Shown here: positions 8,623 through 16,983 of the stretch, piece by piece | Numbering within the stretch: the first letter of the stretch is position 1 | Layout: every line of letters begins with the position of its first letter | Assembly: GCF_044803115.1 (NCBI RefSeq) | Contig: NZ_CP085224.1 | Span: forward strand, 1,426,001-1,490,000 | Direction: 5' to 3' | Length of the DNA stretch: 64,000 nt | DNA from: Caenispirillum salinarum_A | GTDB taxonomy: Bacteria > Pseudomonadota > Alphaproteobacteria > Rhodospirillales > Rhodospirillaceae | The notes under the pieces: model-generated | What the model saw: only the letters and a program-made list of their open reading frames with translations | What the model was told of the DNA's origin: nothing | Databases searched by the model: none | Program-made: the position numbers and the translations under genes

Positions 8623-8938
8623 GCCATTCTCCCGCCGCCGATGAGCCTCGGCCAGATGGTAACGCACTCGGCGGGCGGCCTGTTACGGCTCCAAGCGAAA
8701 CGGGTTCCAGGGGGCTGCGGCGTCCTGCTTTCGCAGGGGCGACGTGGCTTTTAACTGCCTGTTTCCAGATCGGAAATCGCTCGTCATTCCCGCGAAAGCA
8801 GGAATCTATCCGGCGCCGACCGCCCTCGCGCGCTCGTCTCCGACGAGGTCTACCGATTTCCTCACTGCCTGTTTCGCGGGAATACGGTGTTTCAACTTAC
8901 TGTTGTTGAGCCGCAATCCCCGGCACCCCAGCGCACGC
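8623..8938. other. 316-base intergenic region with paired inverted repeat
   Basis: The region between the secreted HExxH gene and the 3' end of folC contains no coding sequence I can support. It holds the promoter side of the HExxH gene and one copy of the dispersed paired repeat (8723-8806). Confidence 0.5.
8723..8806. repeat. REP-like paired inverted repeat, copy 1
   Basis: Two oppositely oriented modules: CCTGCTTTCGCAGGGGCGACG (written as its type; 8724-8744) and its near reverse complement beginning CGTCATTCCCGCGAAAGC (8782-8806). Each module is itself a small hairpin. The same pair recurs at about 14.3, 41.2 and 59.3 kb, always between genes. Confidence 0.75.
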
Positions 8939-10237
8939 TTAATCGTTGTCCGCCAGCACCGAACCCGCCAGGTACAGAGACCCGCAGATGAGCACGCGCG
9001 CCGGCCCCGGCACGCGGCCCACCAGATCGCGCAGCGCCTCCTCCACGCCGCCGGGCGCTGCCGCCACGTCGGCGTGGGGCAGGGGAAGGGCCTGGATCAG
9101 CGCGTCGGCCGGCTTGGCGTTGGGCTCGCCGGGAATATCGACGGCGCGCAGGGCGCTCAGGTGCGGCGCCAGGGGTCTCAGGAAGCCGGCGGTGTCCTTG
9201 TCGACCATCATGCCGCAGACGGCGGCCAGCGGCTTGTCGTTCCACGCCTTGGCGGCCTGGGCGAGGCAATGGCCGGCGGACGGGTTGTGGCCGCCGTCCA
9301 GCCACAGCTCCCACCCCTCGGGCAGCAGGTCCACGAGCGGGCCGCGCGTCAGGCGTTGCAGGCGGGCCGGCCAGGCGGCTTCGGCCACGCCCCGCGCCAG
9401 GGCGTCGTCGGACACCTTCAGGCCGGCCGCATGGGCGGCGGCCAGCGCCGCACCCGCGTTGGCATACTGGTGCGGCCCTGCGAGGCCCGGCGGCGGGCAG
9501 AGCAGGTCCACGCCGTCCATGCGGAAGCGAAGGCGGTCGTCATCCTCGCGCGCCACCGACCAGTGGCGGTCTTCCACGAACAGCGGCGCGCCGATGTCCC
9601 TTGCGTGGGCGTCGATCACCGCCATGGCCTCCAGCGGCTGGCGGGTGACCACGCAGGGCACGCCGGGCTTCATGATGTGCGCCTTTTCCGTCGCGATGGC
9701 CGCGATGGTGTCGCCCAGGAATTTCTGGTGGTCCAGGTCGATGGGGGTGAGCACGGTGGCGAGCGGCCTGTCCACCACGTTGGTGGCGTCCAGGCGCCCG
9801 CCCAGGCCCGTTTCCAGCAGCAGCAGGTCGGCCGGCGTGCGGGTGAAGGCGACGAAGGCCGCTGCTGTCGTGATCTCGAAGAAGGTGATGGGATCGGAGC
9901 CGTTGACCCGCTCCGCCTCTTCCAGCAGGTCGGTCAGCGCCTCTTCCGAAATCAGCCCGCCGGCCAGCCGGATGCGCTCGCGGAAGCGCACCAGATGGGG
10001 GCTGGTGTAGGCGTGGACGCGCTTATCCCCGGCCTCCGCCATCGCCCGCAGGAAGGCCAGCGTCGAGCCCTTGCCGTTGGTGCCGGCCAGGTGGATGACC
10101 GGCGGCAGGCGGCGTTCGGGGTGGCCGAAGGCCGCCAGCAGGCGCCACACCCGGTCCAGCGACAGGTCGATGACCTTGGGGTGCAGCGCCAGCAGGCGGT
10201 CCAGCACGGCGTCCGGGCGGCGGCCCTGGTGCGTCAT
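8939..10237 (-). CDS. folC: Bifunctional folylpolyglutamate synthase / dihydrofolate synthase
   Basis: A 432-residue Mur-ligase-family enzyme that adds glutamate to dihydropteroate and folates. The ATP-binding loop GTNGKGST is at 52-59, followed by the conserved HL(V)RFRERI folate region and the Mur C-terminal domain. Length and order fit the family. It is the last gene of trpB-trpA-accD-folC, only eight bases after accD, an arrangement widely conserved in alphaproteobacteria. Confidence 0.95.
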   Translation of the reverse strand: MTHQGRRPDAVLDRLLALHPKVIDLSLDRVWRLLAAFGHPERRLPPVIHLAGTNGKGSTLAFLRAMAEAGDKRVHAYTSPHLVRFRERIRLAGGLISEEALTDLLEEAERVNGSDPITFFEITTAAAFVAFTRTPADLLLLETGLGGRLDATNVVDRPLATVLTPIDLDHQKFLGDTIAAIATEKAHIMKPGVPCVVTRQPLEAMAVIDAHARDIGAPLFVEDRHWSVAREDDDRLRFRMDGVDLLCPPPGLAGPHQYANAGAALAAAHAAGLKVSDDALARGVAEAAWPARLQRLTRGPLVDLLPEGWELWLDGGHNPSAGHCLAQAAKAWNDKPLAAVCGMMVDKDTAGFLRPLAPHLSALRAVDIPGEPNAKPADALIQALPLPHADVAAAPGGVEEALRDLVGRVPGPARVLICGSLYLAGSVLADND

Positions 10238-10245
10238 GGAGGCGG

Positions 10246-11355
10246 TCAGCCCTTCTTTGGTTCGGACGGTTCGCCGGCCTCGGCCGGTTCCTTTTTCGGA
10301 GTCTCGGCCGGCGCGGCGTCGATGGGGCGCGCGTCCTCGTCGGCGGGCGCGGCGGTCTCGGCCACTTCCTGGTCGGGCGTCTTCGCGGGCTCGGCCTTGG
10401 CGGCGGGCGTCGCCTCGGCCTTGCCGGCGGGCTTGGTCTCGGCCGTCGCGGTCTCGCCGGTGCCGAACACGCCCTTGCGCTCGAACGGCACCACCTGACC
10501 GGCGGGACCGCGGTTGATGAGCAGGTTCAGGATGTTCGCCAGCTTGTCCTTCAGGTGGTGGCGGTGCACCACCGTGTCCACCATGCCGTGCTCGCGCAGG
10601 TACTCGGCGCGCTGGAAGCCCTCGGGCAGGGTTTCGCGGATGGTGCTCTCGATCACGCGGGCACCGGCGAAGCCGATCACCGCGCCGGGCTCGGAGACGT
10701 GGATGTCGCCCAGCATGGCGAAGCTGGCCGTGACGCCGCCGGTGGTGGGGTCGGTCAGCAGCACGATGTAGGGCAGGCCGGCGTCCTTCACCTTGTCGAC
10801 GGCGACGGTGGTGCGCGCCATCTGCATCAGCGACAGGATGCCCTCCTGCATGCGGGCGCCGCCGGATGCCGGAATCACGATCAGCGGCGCATCCTGCAGC
10901 ACGGCCAGTTCGGCGGCGGCGACGATGCCCTCGCCGACGGCAACCCCCATGGACCCGCCCATGAACGAGAAGTCGAAGGCCGCGATCACGGTGCGGACGC
11001 CGCCGATGGAGCCGTGGGCGACGATGATCGCGTCCTGCTCCCCGGTCTTGTAGCGGGCGTCCTTGATGCGGTCGTTGTAGCGCTTCAGGTCCCGGAACTT
11101 CAGGGGGTCCTCGGGCGCCTTGGGCAGTTCGATGCGCTTGTACTCGCCGTCATCGAACAGGGCTTCCAGCCGCTTCTTGACCGGAAGGCGCATGTGGTGG
11201 TCGCAGTGGGTGCAGACCTCCAGGTTCTTCTCCAACTCGCGGTGGAAGATCATCTGCCCGCAGGCGGGACACTTCTTCCACAGGTTCTCGGGCACCTCCT
11301 TGGGGCGCACAAGCTGCTGGATCTTGGGGCGGACGAAGTTGGTCAGCCAGTTCAT
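10246..11355 (-). CDS. accD: Acetyl-CoA carboxylase carboxyltransferase subunit beta
   Basis: A 369-residue subunit that works with AccA to carboxylate acetyl-CoA for fatty-acid synthesis. An N-terminal zinc ribbon uses C29, C32, C48 and C51; the crotonase-like carboxyltransferase core ends near residue 285. The remaining 80 or so residues are a low-complexity Ala/Glu/Pro/Lys tail, longer than in E. coli AccD (304 residues) though such tails occur in relatives. The gene lies 48 bases downstream of trpA and just upstream of folC. Confidence 0.96.
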   Translation of the reverse strand: MNWLTNFVRPKIQQLVRPKEVPENLWKKCPACGQMIFHRELEKNLEVCTHCDHHMRLPVKKRLEALFDDGEYKRIELPKAPEDPLKFRDLKRYNDRIKDARYKTGEQDAIIVAHGSIGGVRTVIAAFDFSFMGGSMGVAVGEGIVAAAELAVLQDAPLIVIPASGGARMQEGILSLMQMARTTVAVDKVKDAGLPYIVLLTDPTTGGVTASFAMLGDIHVSEPGAVIGFAGARVIESTIRETLPEGFQRAEYLREHGMVDTVVHRHHLKDKLANILNLLINRGPAGQVVPFERKGVFGTGETATAETKPAGKAEATPAAKAEPAKTPDQEVAETAAPADEDARPIDAAPAETPKKEPAEAGEPSEPKKG

Positions 11356-11403
11356 CGCGTCTTCCGGTTGGATTCGCCGTGGGTTTGAAACGCGCCTTAT
11401 ACC

Positions 11404-12267
11404 TCAGGCGCGCGCCGCACGCACGCTTTCCGAAAGCTGTTTGACCAGCGTGAGCGCGGCATCGACGGCAGCCGGCGGATCATCCAGGTTCTCCGCCACC
11501 TTGTTGACCACCGCCGAGCCCACCACGGCGGCATCGGCGATGCGCGCCATGCCGGCGGCCTGTTCGGGCGTCTTGATGCCGAAGCCGACGGCGATGGGCA
11601 GGTCGGTGGACTTCTTCAGGTCGGAGATGGCGGCCGCCACCTCGTCCTCAACGGCCGAGGCCGACCCCGTGATGCCGGTGATGGACACGTAATAGAGGAA
11701 CCCGCCGGCCTCGCGCAGCACCATGGGCAGGCGCTCGGCCTTGGTGGTCGGCGTGGTCAGGAAGATCAGGTGGATGCCGTGGGCGTCCAGGTGTTCGTTC
11801 AACTCCGGCGCCTCTTCCGGCGGCAGGTCGACGATGATGAGGCCGTCGGCCCCGGCGTCCCGCGCCTTGGCGGCGAATCGCTCGACGCCGTACTGGTAAA
11901 TGGGATTGTAGTAGCCCATCAGCACGACCGGCGTGTCGTCGTCGCCCTCGCGGAAGGCGGCCAGGGTTTCCAGCGTGCCGGTCAGCGTCATGCCGCCGGC
12001 CAGCGACCGCAGGGCGGCGGCCTGGATGGCCGGGCCGTCGGCCATGGGGTCGGAGAACGGCATGCCCAGCTCGATCACGTCGGCGCCGGCGGCGGGCAGG
12101 CCCTTCATCAGCGCAAGCGCGCTGCCGCGGTCGGGGTCGCCGGCCATGGTGTAGATCACCAGCCCACCCCGGTTCTCCGCCTTCAGCTTGGCGAAGCGCT
12201 CGGTCAGGCGGTCGCGCTGGGTGGCGGCCGTGGTGGCGGCGGTGGAGGTCGAAACAGCGGCGGTCAC
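11404..12267 (-). CDS. trpA: Tryptophan synthase alpha subunit
   Basis: A 287-residue TIM-barrel subunit that cleaves indole-3-glycerol phosphate to indole for TrpB. Catalytic acids are E66 and D77 in ELGMPFSDPMADGP. I chose the GTG at 12267: it overlaps the trpB stop (GTGA) and has GGGAGG seven bases upstream; the longer frame runs back through trpB. The first 17 residues are a short Ala/Thr-rich extension. Tight translational coupling to trpB ensures equal subunit supply. Confidence 0.95.
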   Translation of the reverse strand: MTAAVSTSTAATTAATQRDRLTERFAKLKAENRGGLVIYTMAGDPDRGSALALMKGLPAAGADVIELGMPFSDPMADGPAIQAAALRSLAGGMTLTGTLETLAAFREGDDDTPVVLMGYYNPIYQYGVERFAAKARDAGADGLIIVDLPPEEAPELNEHLDAHGIHLIFLTTPTTKAERLPMVLREAGGFLYYVSITGITGSASAVEDEVAAAISDLKKSTDLPIAVGFGIKTPEQAAGMARIADAAVVGSAVVNKVAENLDDPPAAVDAALTLVKQLSESVRAARA

Positions 12268-13490
12268 AGGGAACCTCCCATATCGGTGCCCATGGCCTGG
12301 GCAATGGTGTTGACGTCCTTGTCGCCGCGCCCGCTCATGTTGATCACCATGATGTGGTCCTTGGGCAGGGTCGGCGCGAGCTTCATGGCATAGGCGACGG
12401 CGTGGCTGCTTTCCAGCGCCGGGATGATGCCCTCCAGCCGCGTGGTGTCCTGGAAGGCCTGCACGGCCTCGTCGTCGGTGATGGAGACGTATTCCACACG
12501 GCCGACGTCCTTCAGCCACGCATGTTCCGGTCCGATGCCGGGATAGTCCAGGCCGGCGGAGATGGAATGCGCCTCGGTGATCTGGCCGTCGTCGTCCTGG
12601 AGCAGATAGGTGCGGTTGCCGTGCAGCACGCCGGGGCGGCCGCCGGTCAGGCTGGCGGCGTGTTTCTCGGTGTCGACGCCGTGCCCGGCGGCTTCCACGC
12701 CGATGATGCGCACGTCCTGGTCATCGAGGAACGGGTGGAACAGCCCCATGGCGTTGGAGCCGCCGCCGACGCAGGCCACCAGGCTGTCGGGCAGGCGGCC
12801 CTCAAGCTCCTGCACTTGGCGCTTTGTTTCCTCGCCGATGACGCACTGGAAGTCGCGCACCAGCGTCGGGTAGGGGTGCGGCCCGGCCACCGTGCCGATG
12901 ATGTAGAAGGTGTCGTGGACGTTGGTCACCCAGTCGCGCAGGGCCTCGTTCATGGCGTCCTTCAGCGTGCGCGAGCCCGAGGTGACCGGCACCACCTCTG
13001 CCCCCAGCAGCTTCATGCGGAAGACGTTGGGGGCCTGCCGGGCGATGTCGGTCTCGCCCATGTAGATGATGCACTTCATGCCGAACAGGGCGCAGACGGT
13101 GGCGGTGGCGACGCCGTGCTGGCCGGCGCCCGTCTCGGCGATGATGCGGGTCTTGCCCATGCGGCGGGCCAGCAAAATCTGGCCCATACAGTTGTTGATC
13201 TTGTGCGCGCCGGTGTGGTTCAGGTCCTCGCGCTTGAAATAGATCTTGGCGCCGCCGCACTGTTCCGTCATGCGCTTGGCGAAGTATAGCGGGCTCGGGC
13301 GGCCGACGTAGTGGGTCAGCAGGCCGTCCAGTTCCTTGTGGAACTCCGGGTCGTCCTTGGCGTCGTTGTAGGCCTTCTCCAGCTCCAGGATGAGCGGCAT
13401 GAGCGTTTCCGCCACGTAGCGCCCGCCGAACAGGCCGAAGTGGCCTCGGTCGTCGACGCCGTTGCGGTAGGTGTTGAGAACGGTGGACAT
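12264..13490 (-). CDS. trpB: Tryptophan synthase beta subunit
   Basis: A 408-residue PLP enzyme that joins indole and serine. The Schiff-base lysine is K97 in HTGAHKINN, and the phosphate-binding GGGSNA loop is present. It overlaps trpA by four bases and lies 37 bases downstream of a TetR gene. In many alphaproteobacteria trpF directly precedes trpB; here trpF is about 11.6 kb away on the other strand, so trpBA probably depends on the tetR promoter or one inside tetR. Confidence 0.97.
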   Translation of the reverse strand: MSTVLNTYRNGVDDRGHFGLFGGRYVAETLMPLILELEKAYNDAKDDPEFHKELDGLLTHYVGRPSPLYFAKRMTEQCGGAKIYFKREDLNHTGAHKINNCMGQILLARRMGKTRIIAETGAGQHGVATATVCALFGMKCIIYMGETDIARQAPNVFRMKLLGAEVVPVTSGSRTLKDAMNEALRDWVTNVHDTFYIIGTVAGPHPYPTLVRDFQCVIGEETKRQVQELEGRLPDSLVACVGGGSNAMGLFHPFLDDQDVRIIGVEAAGHGVDTEKHAASLTGGRPGVLHGNRTYLLQDDDGQITEAHSISAGLDYPGIGPEHAWLKDVGRVEYVSITDDEAVQAFQDTTRLEGIIPALESSHAVAYAMKLAPTLPKDHIMVINMSGRGDKDVNTIAQAMGTDMGGSL

Positions 13491-13527
13491 CGGCTGTGCG
13501 CTTTCGTGTCTGCGGGTGAACGGTGGG

Positions 13528-14202
13528 TCAGGCTGAGGCTTTTACGCCGTTGAGGACAAGGTCGATGTGTGCGGCCAGAACGTCGTCCAGGTCCAGCGGG
13601 TCGATCTCCTGGAAGACCAGTGTCCAGACCAGCGCCAGCAGTGCCGGGCCCATGAGGACCTCGGGCCTTCGCGTGGCCGGGCCGTCGCGGAATTCGCCCC
13701 GCGCCACGGCCTCGGCGACCAGGCTCCGCAGCGCCGCGCCGCCCCGCCGCACGACGGCGGTGTGGTAGTAGGAGGCCAGCTTGGGGAAGCGGGCGCCCTC
13801 GGCGATGATGAGCCGCAGCACCTCGCGCCGGTCGGTGGCGACCACCTCGGCATACAGCGCCTTGAAGACGCGCTTGAGCACATCGGCAACCGGCGCGTCG
13901 GGATCGTGGGCCAGGTCTTCCACCACGTCGATCAGCGGCTCGACCGAACGCCGGACGACGGCGTGGAACAGGTCGTCCTTGCTGGGGAAATAGAGGTAGA
14001 CCGTGCCCTTGGCGACGCCGGCCCGGCGCGCGACCTCGTCCACCTTGGTGGCGGCGAAGCCTTTCTCCAGGAACAGGTCCAGCCCGGCATCCACGATGGC
14101 CGCCTCGCGATCCTCCCGCGTGTCGCCATGCCGCGAGCGCCGCGACGGACGCGGCGCGTCGTCGGCGACAGGAGAGGCGGCGATGGCGGGGCGGGTGCTC
14201 AT
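13528..14202 (-). CDS. TetR/AcrR family transcriptional regulator
   Basis: A 224-residue repressor with a basic Arg-rich N-terminal extension (residues 15-35), a TetR helix-turn-helix at about 35-80 (FAATKVDEVARRAGVAKGTV) and a helical ligand domain resembling the AcrR-type C-terminal family. The promoter just upstream holds a perfect palindrome between its -35 and -10, so it is very likely autorepressed. It is followed after 37 bases by trpB on the same strand. No efflux pump, the usual target of such regulators, is adjacent. Confidence 0.9.
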   Translation of the reverse strand: MSTRPAIAASPVADDAPRPSRRSRHGDTREDREAAIVDAGLDLFLEKGFAATKVDEVARRAGVAKGTVYLYFPSKDDLFHAVVRRSVEPLIDVVEDLAHDPDAPVADVLKRVFKALYAEVVATDRREVLRLIIAEGARFPKLASYYHTAVVRRGGAALRSLVAEAVARGEFRDGPATRRPEVLMGPALLALVWTLVFQEIDPLDLDDVLAAHIDLVLNGVKASA

Positions 14203-14244
14203 GGCGCGGGCGCGTGTCCTGGACGGTGTTGGTGCGTGTCCAGG

Positions 14245-14274
14245 ACTATAGTGACTGACCGGTCAGTCATGCAA
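14245..14274 (-). promoter_or_regulatory. tetR promoter with operator in the spacer
   Basis: On the minus strand a -35 TTGCAT and a -10 TATAGT are separated by 18 bases. The 18-bp perfect palindrome TGACTGACCGGTCAGTCA (14252-14269) overlaps the spacer. This is a textbook steric-block layout for TetR autoregulation, 43 bases before the tetR start. Confidence 0.8.
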
Positions 14275-14310
14275 GGGGTGATGTGGGTGGGGGGGCGATA
14301 TCGCGGGTGC

Positions 14311-14384
14311 GTCCCTGCTTTCGCAGGGACGACGGGGTTATGGTGAAAAAATTGAACCGTCACCCGAGGGAAAGCGGGGTCTAC
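14311..14384. repeat. REP-like paired inverted repeat, copy 2
   Basis: Modules GTCCCTGCTTTCGCAGGGAC followed by GACGG (14311-14335) and the opposite CCGTCACCCGAGGGAAAGCG (14357-14376 and a few bases more). It lies between the tetR promoter and the end of the next gene. Confidence 0.7.
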
Positions 14385-14409
14385 CACCGCTGACAGCCGC
14401 CCGCCATCC

Positions 14410-14844
14410 TCACGGCCCCAGGAAGTCCCCCGGGCTGGTGGACGCCTTGAAGTCCATCAGCAGCCAGCCGTCGGACCCGCGCGCGAACTGCGTCAGGAAG
14501 AACATGAACCGCCGGCCGCCGTAGTGGACCTGGTAGACGCGGCGCAGCAGGCTGGAGCCGTAGTTCTGGTTCAGCAGCAGGTCGACGTAGACCACCTGGT
14601 CGGTCCCCGCCCACTGGCGCAGGCGCGCGACCATGTCGGTGAGCTGGCGCGGGTCGGCCTCCAGGGCCTCGCGCAGGCGGGCCTCGAAGCCGTCGTAGCG
14701 GCCGGCGCGCAGCTCGTTGAAGGTTCCCTCGGTCCAGCTTTCCGGACTATCGATGACCTGTCCGGCCGCCGGCCCGGTGGCGGCGGCAAACATCAGCGGC
14801 ACCAGCACGAGAACGGCGCGCAGGCGGTGCAGCACGGCGGGCAT
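14410..14844 (-). CDS. Small secreted protein of unknown function
   Basis: A 144-residue protein with a signal peptide (about residues 1-28, ending AAGQ). The mature part looks like a single alpha+beta domain with a C-terminal strand pattern (VYQVHYGGRRFMFFLTQFARGSDGW..), reminiscent of small NTF2-like or DUF4864-type folds, but I do not recognise the family. I chose the ATG at 14844, ten bases after GGGGAGG, over a TTG nine bases earlier that sits too close to that site. It is divergent from the HD-domain gene. Confidence 0.7.
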   Translation of the reverse strand: MPAVLHRLRAVLVLVPLMFAAATGPAAGQVIDSPESWTEGTFNELRAGRYDGFEARLREALEADPRQLTDMVARLRQWAGTDQVVYVDLLLNQNYGSSLLRRVYQVHYGGRRFMFFLTQFARGSDGWLLMDFKASTSPGDFLGP

Positions 14845-15022
14845 AATGTACAATCCTCCCCTACGGCGGGCCGCAAGGACTTGATCGGCACCGCGGGAGC
14901 AACCATAACCCGCCGAACCGTTTCCGAAAACGACGCCCCTGCGCCCGAAGGCGGCGTCACATCAAACTCTTATCAAGTGTTGCCGCAGTGCAACGCTGTT
15001 GCCCGCTGGAGACCCCCTCTTC

Positions 15023-15655
15023 GTGACCGACACCAACCGCCTGTTGCAGAAGCACGCCCCCCGCACGTGGCAGCGCATGCTCTCGGGTCGCCGGCTCAAC
15101 CTGCTGGAACCCTCGCCCGTGGATGTCGAGATCGAGGACATCGCCCTCGGCCTGGCGCGAAACACCCGGTGGAACGGCCAGACGATCGGCGAGCACGCCT
15201 GGTCCATTGCCCAGCACTCCGACCTGGTGGTGGACATCATGCGCGGGTTCTCGCCGGCCCCGCCGCCCTGGGTGCTGATGGCGGGCAAGCTGCATGATGC
15301 CAGCGAGTACGTCACACACGACCTCATCACCCCGTTGAAGGCCGTGGTCGGCGACGTGTTCAGGGAGGTGGAGGCCCGGCTGACGGCGGCCGTCCACATC
15401 CGCTTCGGCCTGCCGGCGCGGCTCGACCCCAAGATCAAGCAGCAGATCAAGAAGGCCGACCAGATCGCCGCGGCGACGGAGGCCGTGCAGCTGGCCGGCT
15501 TCACCGAGGCGGAGTTGAAGCCCATCCTCGGCATCAAGGCCAAACCGCTGGAGGGCGTGACGCTCGTCCCCCTGCCCAGCGACCAGGCCCGGCGGGTGTT
15601 CCTGGAGGGCTTCCACGCCCTGGAGGCCGAAATGGCGGCGGCGCGGCGCACCTGA
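15023..15655 (+). CDS. HD-domain protein, YfbR-like phosphohydrolase
   Basis: A 210-residue protein with an HD-type metal site: H65 in IAQHS, H91-D92 in KLHDASEY, and a later Asp in KKADQIAAATE. This pattern matches the 5'-deoxynucleotidase YfbR-like and related HD hydrolases that act on nucleotides. The GTG at 15023 follows GGAG and fits domain boundaries; an upstream TTG at 14999 lacks a ribosome site. Substrate is unknown. It precedes an MFS transporter by about 100 bases containing a hexanucleotide repeat. Confidence 0.8.
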   Translation: MTDTNRLLQKHAPRTWQRMLSGRRLNLLEPSPVDVEIEDIALGLARNTRWNGQTIGEHAWSIAQHSDLVVDIMRGFSPAPPPWVLMAGKLHDASEYVTHDLITPLKAVVGDVFREVEARLTAAVHIRFGLPARLDPKIKQQIKKADQIAAATEAVQLAGFTEAELKPILGIKAKPLEGVTLVPLPSDQARRVFLEGFHALEAEMAAARRT

Positions 15656-15721
15656 CCTGGCCGGGCGGTGTGAATGGACCGGGACGGGACTTTCCAGGGT
15701 TTCTAATGTACCGTCCGCCTT

Positions 15722-15747
15722 CCGTTCCCGTTCCCGTTCCCGTTCCG
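15722..15747 (+). repeat. Hexanucleotide tandem repeat (CCGTTC)4
   Basis: Four tandem copies of CCGTTC lie 12-37 bases before the GTG of the MFS gene, immediately upstream of its GGAGGAG ribosome site. Copy-number change by slippage would alter promoter or leader spacing. Confidence 0.7.
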
Positions 15748-15758
15748 CCGGAGGAGCC

Positions 15759-16970
15759 GTGACCGCCGCCGCCGCCGTCCAGCCCGCGCACATGCGGCGC
15801 AACGTGATCGTGCTGTCCGCCGCCCAGGCGCTCAGCATGTCCACCGCCGTGTTGGTGTTTTCCGTCTCGGCGCTGGCCGGGGCGACCTTCGGCGTGGACC
15901 CGGCGCTGGTCACCCTGCCGCTGAGCCTGCAGATGGTCGCGACCATGCTGGCGACCTTCCCGCTGGCGCACCTGATGGCGAAGGTGGGGCGGCGCGTGGG
16001 GTTCACGGTGGGCCAGATGTTCGGCGTCGCCGGCGGCGTGGTGTCCATGGTGGCGCTGAACACGGGCGATTTCGTGCTGTTCTGCGCCGGCGGCGTGCTG
16101 CTGGGCATCCATAACGCAAGCTGGCAGTTCCTGCGCTTCGCCGCCGCCGAGACCTCCAGCGAGAGCTTCCGCCCGCGCGCCATTTCCTGGGTACTGGCGG
16201 GGGGCATCGTGGCGGCGGTGCTCGGCGGGGAGTTGGCGAAGGAAAGCCGCGAGATCCTGCCGGCGGTGTTCGCGGGCTCCTACGCGGCAACGGCGTTGCT
16301 GGCGCTGGGGTGCATCGGGCTGTTGCAGCTTCTGCGCATGCCGCCCCTGCCGCGCGCGGCGGAAGAAGAGGGCGGCCGGCCCTTCAAGCAGATCGCCGCC
16401 CAGCCGGCCTTCATCGTCGCGGTGCTGGCGGCCATGTTCGGCTACGGCGTCATGAGCCTGGAAATGGTGGCGACGCCGCTGGCCATGACCATGTGCGGCT
16501 TTTCCTTCAACGAAAGCGCCTGGGTCATCCAGTGGCACGTGCTGGGCATGTTCGTACCCAGCTTCTTCACGGGCAATCTCATCAAGCGGTTCGGCGTGCT
16601 GCCGATCATCATCACCGGCGCGCTGTTGAACATCGGCTGTGTGGCGGTGGCGCTGGCGGGCGTGGAGCTGGCGAACTTCTTCCTCGCCATGGTGATCCTG
16701 GGGGTGGGGTGGAACTTCATGTACATCGGCGGCACCACGCTGCTGACGGAGACCTACCGCCCGCAGGAGCGCGCCAAGGTCCAGGCCTTCAACGATTGCA
16801 TGGTCTTCGGCGCCGTGGCGCTGGCGAGCTTCGGCTCGGGTGCCATGCAGAACGCCCTGGGGTGGAGCGCGGTGAACCTGTTCACCATCGCGCCCATCGG
16901 CCTGTCGCTCATGGCGGCGCTGTGGCTTCTGATGCTGCGCAAGCGGCAGACGGCCACGCAGGCCGCCTGA
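15759..16970 (+). CDS. MFS transporter
   Basis: A 403-residue inner-membrane protein with about 12 predicted hydrophobic spans and the loop-2 basic motif KVGRRVG near residue 75, typical of the major facilitator superfamily. The GTG start follows GGAGGAG very closely; an ATG 11 codons later (MRRNVIVLS) lacks a ribosome site but would also retain all membrane spans. Substrate cannot be inferred. It ends 13 bases from the convergent diguanylate cyclase gene. Confidence 0.85.
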   Translation: MTAAAAVQPAHMRRNVIVLSAAQALSMSTAVLVFSVSALAGATFGVDPALVTLPLSLQMVATMLATFPLAHLMAKVGRRVGFTVGQMFGVAGGVVSMVALNTGDFVLFCAGGVLLGIHNASWQFLRFAAAETSSESFRPRAISWVLAGGIVAAVLGGELAKESREILPAVFAGSYAATALLALGCIGLLQLLRMPPLPRAAEEEGGRPFKQIAAQPAFIVAVLAAMFGYGVMSLEMVATPLAMTMCGFSFNESAWVIQWHVLGMFVPSFFTGNLIKRFGVLPIIITGALLNIGCVAVALAGVELANFFLAMVILGVGWNFMYIGGTTLLTETYRPQERAKVQAFNDCMVFGAVALASFGSGAMQNALGWSAVNLFTIAPIGLSLMAALWLLMLRKRQTATQAA

Positions 16971-16983
16971 CTCCCGGCAAGGC

